Source of the DNA: a bacterium
GTDB lineage: Bacteria; Myxococcota_A; Bradymonadia; UBA7976; UBA1532
DNA: 64,000 nt
Direction of reading: 5' to 3'
NCBI GenBank assembly: GCA_030427205.1
Contig: JAUHXC010000033.1
Location: forward strand, 1-64,000
The notes beneath the pieces were generated by a model, which was not told the DNA's origin, did no database searches, and saw only the letters and a list, made by a program, of their open reading frames with translations. The position numbers were made by a program, and so were the translations under genes. This document shows, piece by piece, positions 18,266 through 29,123 of this stretch. Position 1 is the first letter of the stretch. Each line of letters begins with the position of its first letter.

Positions 18266-20407
18266 TCAGGGGCAGTAGCGGCTCGCCGGGTCGCCCGACG
18301 CGCAGGTATTGAGCGACGTATCGCCGCCGCGGGGCACGCTGGCGGTCTCGATGTGGATGTGCGGGCCCGACGAGCAGCCGGAGTTGCCGCTGAAGGCCAG
18401 CAGCTGGCCCTGCTCCACCCGCGCGCCGTCGCGGATGCCCGGCGCCAGATCTTCGATGTGCAGGTACCAGATCAAGAGGTCGCGCTCGGGGTCGTTCGGG
18501 TCGCCGCAGTCGGCGCGCAGCTTGACGTAGTTGAAGGCGTTCCAGCAGGCGGGCGTGCAGCCGTTGTCGTAGCAGTTGGGCAGGCCGAGGCGGCTGGCGA
18601 TGACCGTGCCGGCGAGGCCGGCGTGGATCGGGGTGCCGTTGGCGGTGCCATAGTCGATGCCGTAGTGCTGTCCGCCGCGCCCGCAGGCGGAGAACGACTG
18701 GGTCAGCGCGCCGGGCGGGCGATCGAGGCAGCACTCGCCGTCGCCCCGGCGGCATTGGTCGGGCACGCCCGGCGGGTTCTGGCGGCAGCCTTCGCCGCAC
18801 GCGGTCTGGCCGGCGACGTCGCCGCCGCGGCACTCGTAGAGCGTATCGGCGTCGCCCGCGCCGAGTGAGCTGCCGCAATAGGCCCCGTCGCCCGCGCCGG
18901 CCGCGTCGCAGATACCGCCGGCCGGCGGCGCGGCGCGGCACGCGTCGGGCGTGCCCGGCGGCATCTGTTCACACCCGTCGGGGCACGGCCGGGCGGCGGT
19001 CACGGCGCCGCCGCGGCATTCGTAGAGCGTATCCCCGTCGCCGGCGCCGAGCGAGCGGCCGCAGTAGGCGCCGTCCCCGGCGTTGGCCGCGGCGCAGACG
19101 TCCTGCACGGCGCGGCAGGCGTCGGGGGTTCCCGGCGGCATCTCCTGGCAGCCGGCGGGGCAGGGCATCGCGCTGGCCGTGCTTCGGTTCTGGCAGTCGT
19201 AGAGGGTGTTCGGGTCGCCGGCGCCCAGCGTGATCCCGCAGTAGAGCCCGTTGCCGGCGTTGGCCGCGGCGCACGGGTCGCCGTCAGGGCGGCAGGCGTC
19301 GGCGGTGCCGGGCGGCATCTCCTGGCATCCGCCGGGGCAGCGGACCGCGCTGCGCGTCACCCGTCCGCGGCAGTCGTAGAGGGTGTCCGGGTCGCCGGCG
19401 CCCAGCGTGCGGCCGCAATAGGGGCCGTCGCCGGCATCGGCCCGGGTGCAGGGGTCTTCGGGCGCGGGCGGCGCCGGATCGCGGCAGGCGTCGGGCGTGC
19501 CCGGCGGCATCTGCTGGCAGCCGTCGGCGCAGCGGCGGGCGGCGACGGTGGCGCCGCCGGCGCAGTCGTAGAGCGTCTCCCGATCGCCGGCGCCCAGGCT
19601 CGATCCGCAGTAGAGCCCGTTGCCGGCGTTGGCCATGGCGCACGGGTCGCCGCCCATGCGGCAGGCGTCGGGCGTGCCGGCGGGCATCTGCTGGCAGCCG
19701 TCGACGCAGGGCGAGGCGCTGACGGTCTGCCCGCCGCGACAGATGTACAGCGCGTCGGCGTCGCCTTGCCCGAGGCTCGACCCGCAGTAGGCGCCGTCCC
19801 CCGCGTCGGCGGCGGCGCAGGGGTCGTCCTCGCGCACGCAGCTGTCGGGGGTGCCGGGCGGGGCGATACGGCATCCGCGCGCGCAGTCCTGGGCCTCGGC
19901 GGTGGCGCCGGCGACGCAGCGATAGAGCGTATCGAGGTCGCCGCGGGTCAGCGTGCCGCCGCAGTAGAGGCCGTCGCCGCCGGCGCTGGCGCAGGGGTCG
20001 GCGGCGGGCTGTACGCAGGCGCCGGCCTCGCAGCCGGCGGGGCAGGGCTCGACGCCGGCCACCTGCTGGTTGGCGCAGACATAGGCCGAGCGATGGTCGG
20101 TCCCGGGCAGCTCGGCGCCGCAGTACATGCCATCAGCTGCGCCCTGACACGGGTCGTCGGGCGGCGGCGCGACGTCGGGTTCGATACCCAGGTCGGCGAT
20201 GGGCCCCCGGTCGGGCGCCGGCTCGACGCGTTGGTCGGGCGCGGCGCCGTCCCGTGCGGCGTCGATCTCGGGGCCGCTGTCGACCACGGGGCCGCGGTCC
20301 AGCGGCGGCTGGCCGTCGGCCGCGGCGTCGGTCGCCGTGCCCGGGGTGGTGATCTCGCCGGCGCAGCCGACGAGCGCGCCCAGCGTGAAGATGACGAGTC
20401 CGCGCAT
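18266..20407 (-). CDS. Lipoprotein with nine Cys-rich repeats and M23 peptidase domain
   Basis: 713 residues; ATG 20405-20407 with GGGAGGG upstream. Lipobox LVGC (Cys15), then a Pro/Asp-rich linker. Residues about 85-545 hold nine to ten repeats of about 50 residues, each like DPCAAANAGNGLYCG followed by LGAGDPNTLYDC and CPAGCQEMPPGTPDACR, with six conserved cysteines likely paired. Residues 550-713 are an M23 domain: HYGIDYG supplies His and Asp, GPHIHIE supplies the HxH pair. A peptidoglycan hydrolase tethered to the outer membrane with a Cys-rich binding stalk is inferred. It shares design but not repeat sequence with the M23 lipoprotein at 11.5 kb. Confidence 0.88.
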   Translation of the reverse strand: MRGLVIFTLGALVGCAGEITTPGTATDAAADGQPPLDRGPVVDSGPEIDAARDGAAPDQRVEPAPDRGPIADLGIEPDVAPPPDDPCQGAADGMYCGAELPGTDHRSAYVCANQQVAGVEPCPAGCEAGACVQPAADPCASAGGDGLYCGGTLTRGDLDTLYRCVAGATAEAQDCARGCRIAPPGTPDSCVREDDPCAAADAGDGAYCGSSLGQGDADALYICRGGQTVSASPCVDGCQQMPAGTPDACRMGGDPCAMANAGNGLYCGSSLGAGDRETLYDCAGGATVAARRCADGCQQMPPGTPDACRDPAPPAPEDPCTRADAGDGPYCGRTLGAGDPDTLYDCRGRVTRSAVRCPGGCQEMPPGTADACRPDGDPCAAANAGNGLYCGITLGAGDPNTLYDCQNRSTASAMPCPAGCQEMPPGTPDACRAVQDVCAAANAGDGAYCGRSLGAGDGDTLYECRGGAVTAARPCPDGCEQMPPGTPDACRAAPPAGGICDAAGAGDGAYCGSSLGAGDADTLYECRGGDVAGQTACGEGCRQNPPGVPDQCRRGDGECCLDRPPGALTQSFSACGRGGQHYGIDYGTANGTPIHAGLAGTVIASRLGLPNCYDNGCTPACWNAFNYVKLRADCGDPNDPERDLLIWYLHIEDLAPGIRDGARVEQGQLLAFSGNSGCSSGPHIHIETASVPRGGDTSLNTCASGDPASRYCP

Positions 20408-20452
20408 CGAAGCCCTCCCGTGCGGTCGAGCCCCGAGCGTAGCGCGGCGGTC

Positions 20453-21916
20453 TCAGGGAGGCGAGATGCCCGCGCAGGCTTCGAAGGCGGGCAGGCAGTG
20501 CTCGGCCTGGCAGGTCTCGCAGCCGGCCGCGTCGCCGCCGGCGCAGGCGAACGCGCAGTGGGTCAGCGTGCAGTCGAGGATCTGCCCGAAGCAGCCGGCG
20601 CAGTCGGGCGAGACGCCGATGGCCTCCTCGACGCATCCGGCGCCGCACGCGCTGCCCTGGCCGAAGCACGCCAGCGCGCACTCGGTCATCACGCCCTGCA
20701 TGTCGTCGACGGCGCCCATGGCGCGGCTGTCGTCTTCGGAGGTGCAGGCGCCCTCGCCCAGCTCGGGCTCGGGCGCGGGCTCGGGCTCGGGCGCGGGCTC
20801 GGGTTCAGGCTCGGGCATCGGATCGGGCGTGCGCGGCGCGACGATGCGCGTCGTGCGCACCATGTGGGCCGGCGGGTCGCTCGAGTGGCAGAAGACGCAG
20901 CCGAAGTCCTGGTTGGCGTACATCCGATCGAACGCGTCGCCGTCCTCGCCGAGCGCGGCGAACTCGTCGACGAAGGCGTCGAAGTGCGTCAGCGTATCTT
21001 CGATCATCGGCCGATAGGGCCACTCGCGGCCGCCCGGCGCGTCGAGCGCGTCCTGCAGATACGACCGGGCGTCGTCGACCCGGCCCACCCGGGCATACGA
21101 CTCGGCGAAGTGATAGGCCAGCCCCGGCTGGGCGAAGGGCGCGCGCCAGGTATTCTGGCCGCAGAACTCGGCGCCGTTGCAGCGCCACGCGTCGAGGCGA
21201 TCGATGGTGTCCTGCGGGATGCCGGTCGACAGCGGCAATCCGATGGTGGTGCCGCTGATCGACAGGATGTTGCCCGTCGGGCAGCGCTCGACGTTGTCCC
21301 ACGTGCGCTGCATGATCGCCGGCAGGTCGGCGCCGCCCCGCAGCCGCCACTCCAGGGCGATGTCCATCGAGTCCTTCCAGGTGGGGATGATGGCGTTGTG
21401 CGGGTCGAGCGCGGCCGCCTCGCGGAAGTCGGCGTCGATCTGCTGCAAGTAGCGGCCGTCCCGGTTCTCGAGGGCGAGGGCCAGCCCGAGCTGGCCGCGC
21501 AAGGCGTACGCGCGGCCGAGGTCGACGCCGTCTTGCGCTGGATCGACCACCTCGATGAGCGCCGAGAGCTGCTGATAGGCCCGCTGCCGCCCCTCGGCCT
21601 CGACGTCGAACGACATGCCGAGCCAGAACCACGACTCGGCGCACAGGAATCGCTCGGCGCCGTCGAGCGTGCCGCAGTCGTCGGCGTAGCTCAGCGGCGG
21701 CGCCTCTTCGAGGTGCACCGCCAGCGGCGAGCAGCGGTCGTGATCGCCGAAGCCTTCGGGATCGGGCTCGGGCGTGGGCTCGGGCGCAGGCTCGGGCTCG
21801 GGGTCCTGCATCGGCGTCATGGGCGCCGGGGGCTCGTTCGAGCCGTCGTCGGGCGCCGCGCAGGCCGCCAACCCGACGAGCGCGGCCCCGATCAGCATGT
21901 GCAGCCGGGTCGTCAT
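20453..21916 (-). CDS. Lipoprotein with TPR-like region, CxxCH motif and Cys-rich tail
   Basis: 487 residues. ATG 21914-21916 is chosen over the adjacent GTG because the AGGAGG site is then correctly spaced. Lipobox LAAC (Cys19), a [16 protein letters not shown] linker, then a helical region with TPR-like character (LGRAYALRGQLGLALALENRDG; YHFAESYARVGRVDDARSYL). Near residue 355 is CVFCH, a possible covalent heme site of cytochrome c type, followed later by Met. After a second EPEPEP linker the last 100 residues carry about 16 cysteines. It may belong with the downstream M23 lipoprotein (45 bases apart). Function unknown. Confidence 0.75.
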   Translation of the reverse strand: MTTRLHMLIGAALVGLAACAAPDDGSNEPPAPMTPMQDPEPEPAPEPTPEPDPEGFGDHDRCSPLAVHLEEAPPLSYADDCGTLDGAERFLCAESWFWLGMSFDVEAEGRQRAYQQLSALIEVVDPAQDGVDLGRAYALRGQLGLALALENRDGRYLQQIDADFREAAALDPHNAIIPTWKDSMDIALEWRLRGGADLPAIMQRTWDNVERCPTGNILSISGTTIGLPLSTGIPQDTIDRLDAWRCNGAEFCGQNTWRAPFAQPGLAYHFAESYARVGRVDDARSYLQDALDAPGGREWPYRPMIEDTLTHFDAFVDEFAALGEDGDAFDRMYANQDFGCVFCHSSDPPAHMVRTTRIVAPRTPDPMPEPEPEPAPEPEPAPEPELGEGACTSEDDSRAMGAVDDMQGVMTECALACFGQGSACGAGCVEEAIGVSPDCAGCFGQILDCTLTHCAFACAGGDAAGCETCQAEHCLPAFEACAGISPP

Positions 21917-22015
21917 CACATCCTCCTCCGCTGACGGCCGCTGTTTATTCGACCTTGGGGGAGATTGCACGCAAAAATCGACCGCCGAGCAGGCTGTACC
22001 GCAGGCGGGCACCCT

Positions 22016-22043
22016 TTGACGCCCCGGGCGATGTGCTTACCGT
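22016..22043 (+). promoter_or_regulatory. Possible promoter of clpB
   Basis: TTGACG (22016-22021) and TACCGT (22038-22043) are 16 bases apart, about 70 bases before the clpB start. The -10 match is weak. I see no clear heat-shock sigma-32 promoter or CIRCE element. Confidence 0.35.
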
Positions 22044-22109
22044 CCCTGCCGTCCGCAGAACCGAAGCACATTCAAGCCGGCGCCCGGCGCCGCAGGGAAG
22101 GGACACCCC

Positions 22110-24716
<2,607 letters not shown>

Positions 24717-24745
24717 GCGGCCCCGTTTTCCCCATCAGAATCACG

Positions 24746-24773
24746 ACGGGCCGCCGCACGCCGGGCGGCCCGT
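24746..24773 (+). terminator. Hairpin terminator after clpB
   Basis: A perfect 10-bp stem, ACGGGCCGCC at 24746-24755 with GGCGGCCCGT at 24764-24773, loop of 8, followed by TGTATTT. It lies between convergent genes; the weak T-rich tail is on the clpB side only. Confidence 0.7.
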
Positions 24774-24796
24774 TGTATTTCGGCTGCGGCGCGCGA

Positions 24797-25693
24797 TCAG
24801 CGGGTGCGGCGGTGCAGACCCAGCAGGCCGAGGCCGAGCAGCAGCAGCGCGGTCGGCGCCGGGGCGTCACCCGCGCCGGCGTCGCAGGCCATGCGCGGCA
24901 GCTCCGGCGCGACCTCGCCATCGACCTCCGGCTCGACCGGCGTCTCTGCGGCGACCTCGCAGGGTTCGGCGACCTCTTCGTCGATGCGGCCGTCGCAGTC
25001 CTGATCGACGCCATCGCACGCTTCGAGCATGCCGCCGAACGGGCAGACCGGCGCGTAGCCCTGGTCGGGCGCGATGTCGGCCGGGCGGTCGTCGAGCGCG
25101 CTGTCGACGATGACCCGCATGTCGAAGCTCATGCTCCGGGCGTCGCGGGGAAGCCAGGCGTCGCGCAGCGCCGCGAAGTCGGGCAGGTCGATGATCAGAT
25201 CGCCCGCGTCGCCGCCGATGGGCGGGATGCTGCAGTCGCCGAGCGGCAGGCCGTCGGCCTCGTGGGCGGCGAAGAGCGCGCAGTCGTCGGCGGTGACGCC
25301 GTGCCCGATGCGCACGAAGAAGTCGGCCATGCCGTCGAGGTCCAGGTCGAGGTCGATCTGCACCGCCTCGCCCTCGCCGAGCAGGGCGCTGTCGGCGCCG
25401 AGGGAGCCGGCGTGGGCGTCGCCGTCGCCGTCGCTGTCGCCGGCGATCGCGCCGGCGGCCATGCGGATGCCGAATCGGGCGGTGCCGTCCGCGGCGTCGA
25501 CCGCGATACGGACCCGGTCGATGTCGAAGCCGCTGGGCGCGCTGCCCGAGTCGGACTCGCCGCCGTCGCCGTATTCGTCCGGGGCCTCGCCGAAGGCCTG
25601 GTCGATGTCGGCGACGGCGCCGGGCAGGGCCTGAGCGCCGGCGATGGCCGGCGTGAGCAGCGCGGCGAGGGTGAGGGGGATGCGGGTGAACAT
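24797..25693 (-). CDS. Secreted protein with MopE-type motif and MYXO-CTERM-like tail
   Basis: 298 residues from ATG 25691-25693 (ACGGAGG upstream). Signal peptide MFTRIPLTLAALLTPAIAGA. The body is Asp-rich with DGDGDAH and a beta-rich domain (QIDLDLDLDGMADFFVRIG). Near residue 225 is CDGVDQDCDGRIDE, a MopE-like putative calcium/metal motif common in myxobacterial surface proteins. The C-terminus is a Cys, a hydrophobic stretch (TALLLLGLGLLGL) and HRRTR, fitting the MYXO-CTERM sorting signal layout (Cys, transmembrane helix, Arg cluster). Likely exported and anchored or released at the cell surface. Function otherwise unknown. Confidence 0.8.
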   Translation of the reverse strand: MFTRIPLTLAALLTPAIAGAQALPGAVADIDQAFGEAPDEYGDGGESDSGSAPSGFDIDRVRIAVDAADGTARFGIRMAAGAIAGDSDGDGDAHAGSLGADSALLGEGEAVQIDLDLDLDGMADFFVRIGHGVTADDCALFAAHEADGLPLGDCSIPPIGGDAGDLIIDLPDFAALRDAWLPRDARSMSFDMRVIVDSALDDRPADIAPDQGYAPVCPFGGMLEACDGVDQDCDGRIDEEVAEPCEVAAETPVEPEVDGEVAPELPRMACDAGAGDAPAPTALLLLGLGLLGLHRRTR

Positions 25694-25800
25694 GAGAGCC
25701 TCCGTTGCTTGGGGTTCGACAGAGGCTAGGGTCGTGCGGCGGCTCTCTTTTCGGCGCGGCGTGCTTTTCTCCCTTACAGACCGCTGTGATAGGGCGCTGC

Positions 25801-26589
25801 TCAGGCGTGGGTCGGGCTCAGCCGCGCCCGGGCCACGAGCCGGCGCAGGCTGTGCCCGACGAAGTAGCGCAGCATGCGGGCCCACGAGCCGGGGCAGGCC
25901 CGGACGACCTGGACCAGCGCGTCGCCGCGATCCAGGTCGACGTGCCGGGCGAAGTAGGCCGCCACGGCCGCGTGGCGGGTCGGCGCCACGTCGAGGAAAC
26001 GCCCGCCGTAGGCCGCCTGCAGCACCCCCGTCTGCGGATCGAAGGCCTTACCGGGCCACAGGGCGTCGACCACGCGCTCGGCGACTCGGGCCAACGCCGG
26101 GTCCGCCGGTCCCACGAAGCGGGGGTAGGCATGCTTCGCGCCCACGGCCGCGGCCGTCTCGGCGCCGATGACCGGGCTCTGGGTACGCGCGAGCAGAAAG
26201 ACGGTGCGCCCCAGCGACCGCAGGGCCAGGCGTTGGCTCCAGCGGCCGGTCAGCGTCCGCCCGATGCCGCGCCCCTGCCACGCCGGGTCGACCGTGAAGT
26301 TGTCGACGTAGAACGCCTCGGCTCGGCCGAGCGCGAATCGCCGCGTGCCGTGGTGTCCGACGAGTCGATCGCCGCACCACGCGAGCTCGAGCCATTCGAG
26401 ACCGTCGAAGAAGCCGCCGATGCGCGCCTGCCAGTTCGCCCGGAACGCCGGCGCGTCGCTCAAGCGCAGGTTGAGCGTCAGAATCTGCGCCCGCAGCGCT
26501 TCGGCGCGCGCCGGATCGAGGGTTCGGGCGGGGTGACGCAGGGTCTCGTAGCGCAGGGTCTCGGTGGGCAGGGTCTCGGTGGGCTGCAT
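25801..26589 (-). CDS. GNAT-family N-acetyltransferase
   Basis: 262 residues from ATG 26587-26589 with CTGGAG upstream; a longer frame to 26664 has no site. N-terminal residues 1-20 repeat PTETL three times. The acetyl-CoA-binding motif A is FYVDNFTVDPAWQGRGIGRT (near residue 95), with the typical QGRGIG loop. Residues 160-262 form an extra domain of unknown type ending in a basic helix. Substrate unknown. It is 107 bases upstream of the MYXO-CTERM-like gene on the same strand. Confidence 0.75.
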   Translation of the reverse strand: MQPTETLPTETLRYETLRHPARTLDPARAEALRAQILTLNLRLSDAPAFRANWQARIGGFFDGLEWLELAWCGDRLVGHHGTRRFALGRAEAFYVDNFTVDPAWQGRGIGRTLTGRWSQRLALRSLGRTVFLLARTQSPVIGAETAAAVGAKHAYPRFVGPADPALARVAERVVDALWPGKAFDPQTGVLQAAYGGRFLDVAPTRHAAVAAYFARHVDLDRGDALVQVVRACPGSWARMLRYFVGHSLRRLVARARLSPTHA

Positions 26590-26745
26590 CGTCGGTCTCC
26601 AGCGGCGAAGTCTTCGCGCCAAGGCGCGAAACGCACGCGTCGACTCCGCAATCGCCCGCCCCAAGAATTCGGCCTCGATCGAAATTCCGATCCCCCGGTT
26701 GCCGAAGAGGGCTGAGGCGCTCGGTCCGTCTACCGAAGGGGTGCT
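26590..26745. other. Intergenic stretch, nothing recognised
   Basis: 156 bases between two minus-strand genes with locally lower GC. No hairpin with a T-tract or promoter pair stands out. Confidence 0.4.
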
Positions 26746-28506
26746 CTACGAGCCGACGGCGGGGGCGGGCACGACCCGGTCGTAGCGCCAGTAGAACCCG
26801 ATGGTGGCGATGTTCGAGTTCTGCGTGTTGGCGTAGCCAACGGCAACCTTCGAGCCGTCGAGCTGGGCAACAACCCCGATCAGCTCAGCGTTCGAGCCGA
26901 GCGGTGGCTCGCTCACGAAGCCCGATCCGCCCTCGTCATCGCCGCCGATCGCCCAGAGCTTGAAGCCGTTGCTGTCGTTGGTCGCGTGGTAGGCCTGCAG
27001 CGCGAAAGGGCGGATACCGAAGGTGATCAAGATGCGGTCCACCTGCGAGAGGCCGGCGTCGGTATCGGGCAGCTCCGGCGAGCCCACGGGGTTCGGTCCA
27101 GTGCCCACCTGGCGGCCGACGCCGACGTACTTGACTTTCCCGCCGTCCAGATAGGCGAGGTTGAGGCCGCAGAGATCGGGGCCGCCGTTGAGCCCGCCCG
27201 CGTTGTAGGCGAGGAAGCCGCAGCAGCTGGCGCCGTCGGGCAGGAAGGAGGTCTGGATCGCCCTGTCGTCCTGGCCCGACCACTGACCGCCGAAGAGGCC
27301 CGAGAGCACCCGGACGGATTTTTTGGCGGGCTTGTCGGTGCTGTCCAGCGTCGCGTAGTACCAGTAGTCGGCGATCTCGCGAACCGGCGCCCAGGTGGTC
27401 TCGAAATTTGGTTTCAGGACCGTGGCGAGGTAGCGATTGATGTCATTCTGGACCACCTCAGCCGCATAGGTCGTATTCTCGTAGCCCAGCTCCCAGTACG
27501 AGCGCTTCACTCCGAAGACGCCGCTGGTACGCTGGTCTTCCATGCGTTCACCCGTATCCCCACCATCCTGGTAGGAAGAGGACTTCACGAAGGGCGTCCG
27601 CGCGGCGTAGAGGTTCGACAGCGCCTGGTCGACCGCGGTGCGCAGCTGGGCCACACAGGTCTTGAAGTCGCCCTCGAAGTCAGCATTGCCGAATGCGGCG
27701 TAGAGGATCCTGTGCTGGATGTTCGTGCGCATCACCGCGACGGCGATCGTGCCGATGATCACCAGGTAGTTCAGCGTCTGCTCGGGCGCCTGGGGCAGCT
27801 GGGGGTTCGTCGCGGTGATGTCGAGCGCCTTGAGGTCATTGACGACCTCTTCGTAGAGCACCGAGTAGGCCTCGACCAGCGCTTGCTGGCTGCTGGCGGC
27901 CTTCACCGCGCCGACGGCGTCCATCAGCTTGGCGATGTTGATCTGGTCGACGTCCAGCGCGACCGCCGTCGCGAAATCCCGGATCTGCAGGTTGATCCAG
28001 CGGGTCGCTTCATCCCAGGTGTTGCCGGACGCGCCCTCGGCCAGATCGCCGAAGACCGACAGCAGCGTGGCCATCACGTCGCCGACCACGGGTACGGCGC
28101 CCAGCACGCCCTCGGCCACGTCCAGGACCGCGCCCGCCCAGTTCTCACTGCGCTGCACCGAGGCGACGCGGTTGGACAGTCGGCAGCCGCTGGCGCTGCT
28201 CTCGGACCAGCCCTGCGGCTCGCTGTCCCAGATCTGGATGGCGGAGATGTTGTTCTTCAGGCCGAACGGATCGAGGTTGGCCACACAGGTGTTCGGGCCG
28301 AACTGGCCGGTCGTGCCCGAGGGCCCGCCGTCGTTGTCCTTCCACACCTGCACCCAGGCGCGCGGCCCCGTGATGAAGCTGTCGATGTCGTCGGTGTGTT
28401 TGGGGGTGACCGCGCCGCTGGTGGGCCCGTTGATGAGCTGGCGGTTCTGGCGATAGCCGGTCTTCGTGTAGAAACCGGCCCAGCAATCGATGTTCTCGTC
28501 TGACAT
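26746..28506 (-). CDS. Possible pore-forming toxin with beta/gamma-crystallin-like N-terminus
   Basis: 586 residues from ATG 28504-28506 (CGAGGG site); no signal peptide. Residues about 35-95 (DSFITGPRAWVQVWKDNDGG, FGPNTCVANLDPFGLKNNIS, IQIW) follow the Greek-key pattern of beta/gamma crystallins. Residues 115-320 are long amphipathic helices, including a hydrophobic hairpin-like pair AVPVVGDVMATLLSVFG and LNYLVIIGTIAVAVMRTNI, reminiscent of domain I of Cry-type insecticidal toxins. The C-terminal third is beta-rich with aromatic repeats (GFYWRYDRV). Base composition is less GC-rich than most of the window. Family call is tentative; it could be another membrane-active or structural protein. 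Confidence 0.55.
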   Translation of the reverse strand: MSDENIDCWAGFYTKTGYRQNRQLINGPTSGAVTPKHTDDIDSFITGPRAWVQVWKDNDGGPSGTTGQFGPNTCVANLDPFGLKNNISAIQIWDSEPQGWSESSASGCRLSNRVASVQRSENWAGAVLDVAEGVLGAVPVVGDVMATLLSVFGDLAEGASGNTWDEATRWINLQIRDFATAVALDVDQINIAKLMDAVGAVKAASSQQALVEAYSVLYEEVVNDLKALDITATNPQLPQAPEQTLNYLVIIGTIAVAVMRTNIQHRILYAAFGNADFEGDFKTCVAQLRTAVDQALSNLYAARTPFVKSSSYQDGGDTGERMEDQRTSGVFGVKRSYWELGYENTTYAAEVVQNDINRYLATVLKPNFETTWAPVREIADYWYYATLDSTDKPAKKSVRVLSGLFGGQWSGQDDRAIQTSFLPDGASCCGFLAYNAGGLNGGPDLCGLNLAYLDGGKVKYVGVGRQVGTGPNPVGSPELPDTDAGLSQVDRILITFGIRPFALQAYHATNDSNGFKLWAIGGDDEGGSGFVSEPPLGSNAELIGVVAQLDGSKVAVGYANTQNSNIATIGFYWRYDRVVPAPAVGS

Positions 28507-28686
28507 GACACCCTCGGATGTGTCCAATGTGGATGGTCAGCTGCGGGCCAGCGTTGAGGTGGGTCGCGACCGTGATCTGGTGAGCGCCTCCACGGCGAGC
28601 GACCCCTGATCGTGATCGACGACAGTGTGACTTGCCACCCACGTCGCCCAACGTGAATTATGTGAGTTCGGCGAGTGCTTCGCCAG

Positions 28687-28703
28687 GGGCGTTCGAAACG
28701 CCC
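28687..28703. other. Perfect inverted repeat upstream of trpR
   Basis: GGGCGTT-CGA-AACGCCC, a 7-bp stem with a 3-base loop, centred on TTCGAA as in the 13-kb repeat array. It lies 28 bases before the trpR -35 box. A regulatory or repeat-relic role is possible. Confidence 0.4.
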
Positions 28704-28730
28704 ATCCTCTGGTGCCCGAAAAATTCGGCC

Positions 28731-28775
28731 TTGATCCGCCGTACCACTGTGGCTATGTATTACCGCGTTAATACA
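28731..28775 (+). promoter_or_regulatory. trpR/trp operon promoter with overlapping operator
   Basis: TTGATC (28731-28736) and TATGTA (28754-28759) are 17 bases apart. Overlapping and following the -10 box is a perfect inverted repeat TGTATTA (28756-28762), six bases, TAATACA (28769-28775). Its position and AT-rich arms fit an operator for the TrpR encoded 18 bases downstream, so trpR and the whole trp operon would be autorepressed by tryptophan. Binding by TrpR is inferred. Confidence 0.6.
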
Positions 28776-28793
28776 GTGCTCGACAGGAACGCG

Positions 28794-29123
28794 ATGAACA
28801 CCCCCCGCCCGCCCGACGATCTGCTCGCGGTGCTCGCCCGGCTCGACGCCCCGCAGCTGCTCGGCGATCTGTTCGTCGATCTGCTCACCCCGGCCGAGGT
28901 CGAAGCCGTCAGCGAGCGCTGGGCCATCGTCAAGGCGCTCGCCGAGGGCCATACCCAGCGCGCGGTGCGCGACGCGGTCGGCTGTTCGGTGACCACCGTC
29001 ACCCGCGGCGCGCGTCAGCTGCGCTATGGCACCGGCGGGTTCGCGGCGGCGTTCGACACCCTGCGCGACCTCGGTCTGCCCGCGCCCGGCGATTCCGAGC
29101 GGGCGGGGGAGGCCGGTCGATGA
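28794..29123 (+). CDS. trpR: Trp repressor TrpR
   Basis: 109 residues, the size of E. coli TrpR (108). ATG 28794 has an AGGAA site; upstream ATGs in frame would start inside the operator. Family signatures: LFVDLLTPAEVEAVSERWAI (near residue 24), then the helix-turn-helix QRAVRDAVGCSVTTVTRGA (near 62), matching the TrpR pattern [20 protein letters not shown]. TrpR binds DNA as a dimer when loaded with tryptophan. Stop overlaps the trpE ATG (ATGA), so it is the first gene of the operon it probably controls. TrpR is best known from gamma-proteobacteria and chlamydiae, so its place here is notable. Confidence 0.88.
   Translation: MNTPRPPDDLLAVLARLDAPQLLGDLFVDLLTPAEVEAVSERWAIVKALAEGHTQRAVRDAVGCSVTTVTRGARQLRYGTGGFAAAFDTLRDLGLPAPGDSERAGEAGR

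Noticed and set aside
28687-28703. tRNA T-arm (GTTCGAAAC with 5-bp stem)
   Set aside because: No matching acceptor, D-arm or anticodon arm lies upstream; the element is a simple 7-bp inverted repeat.
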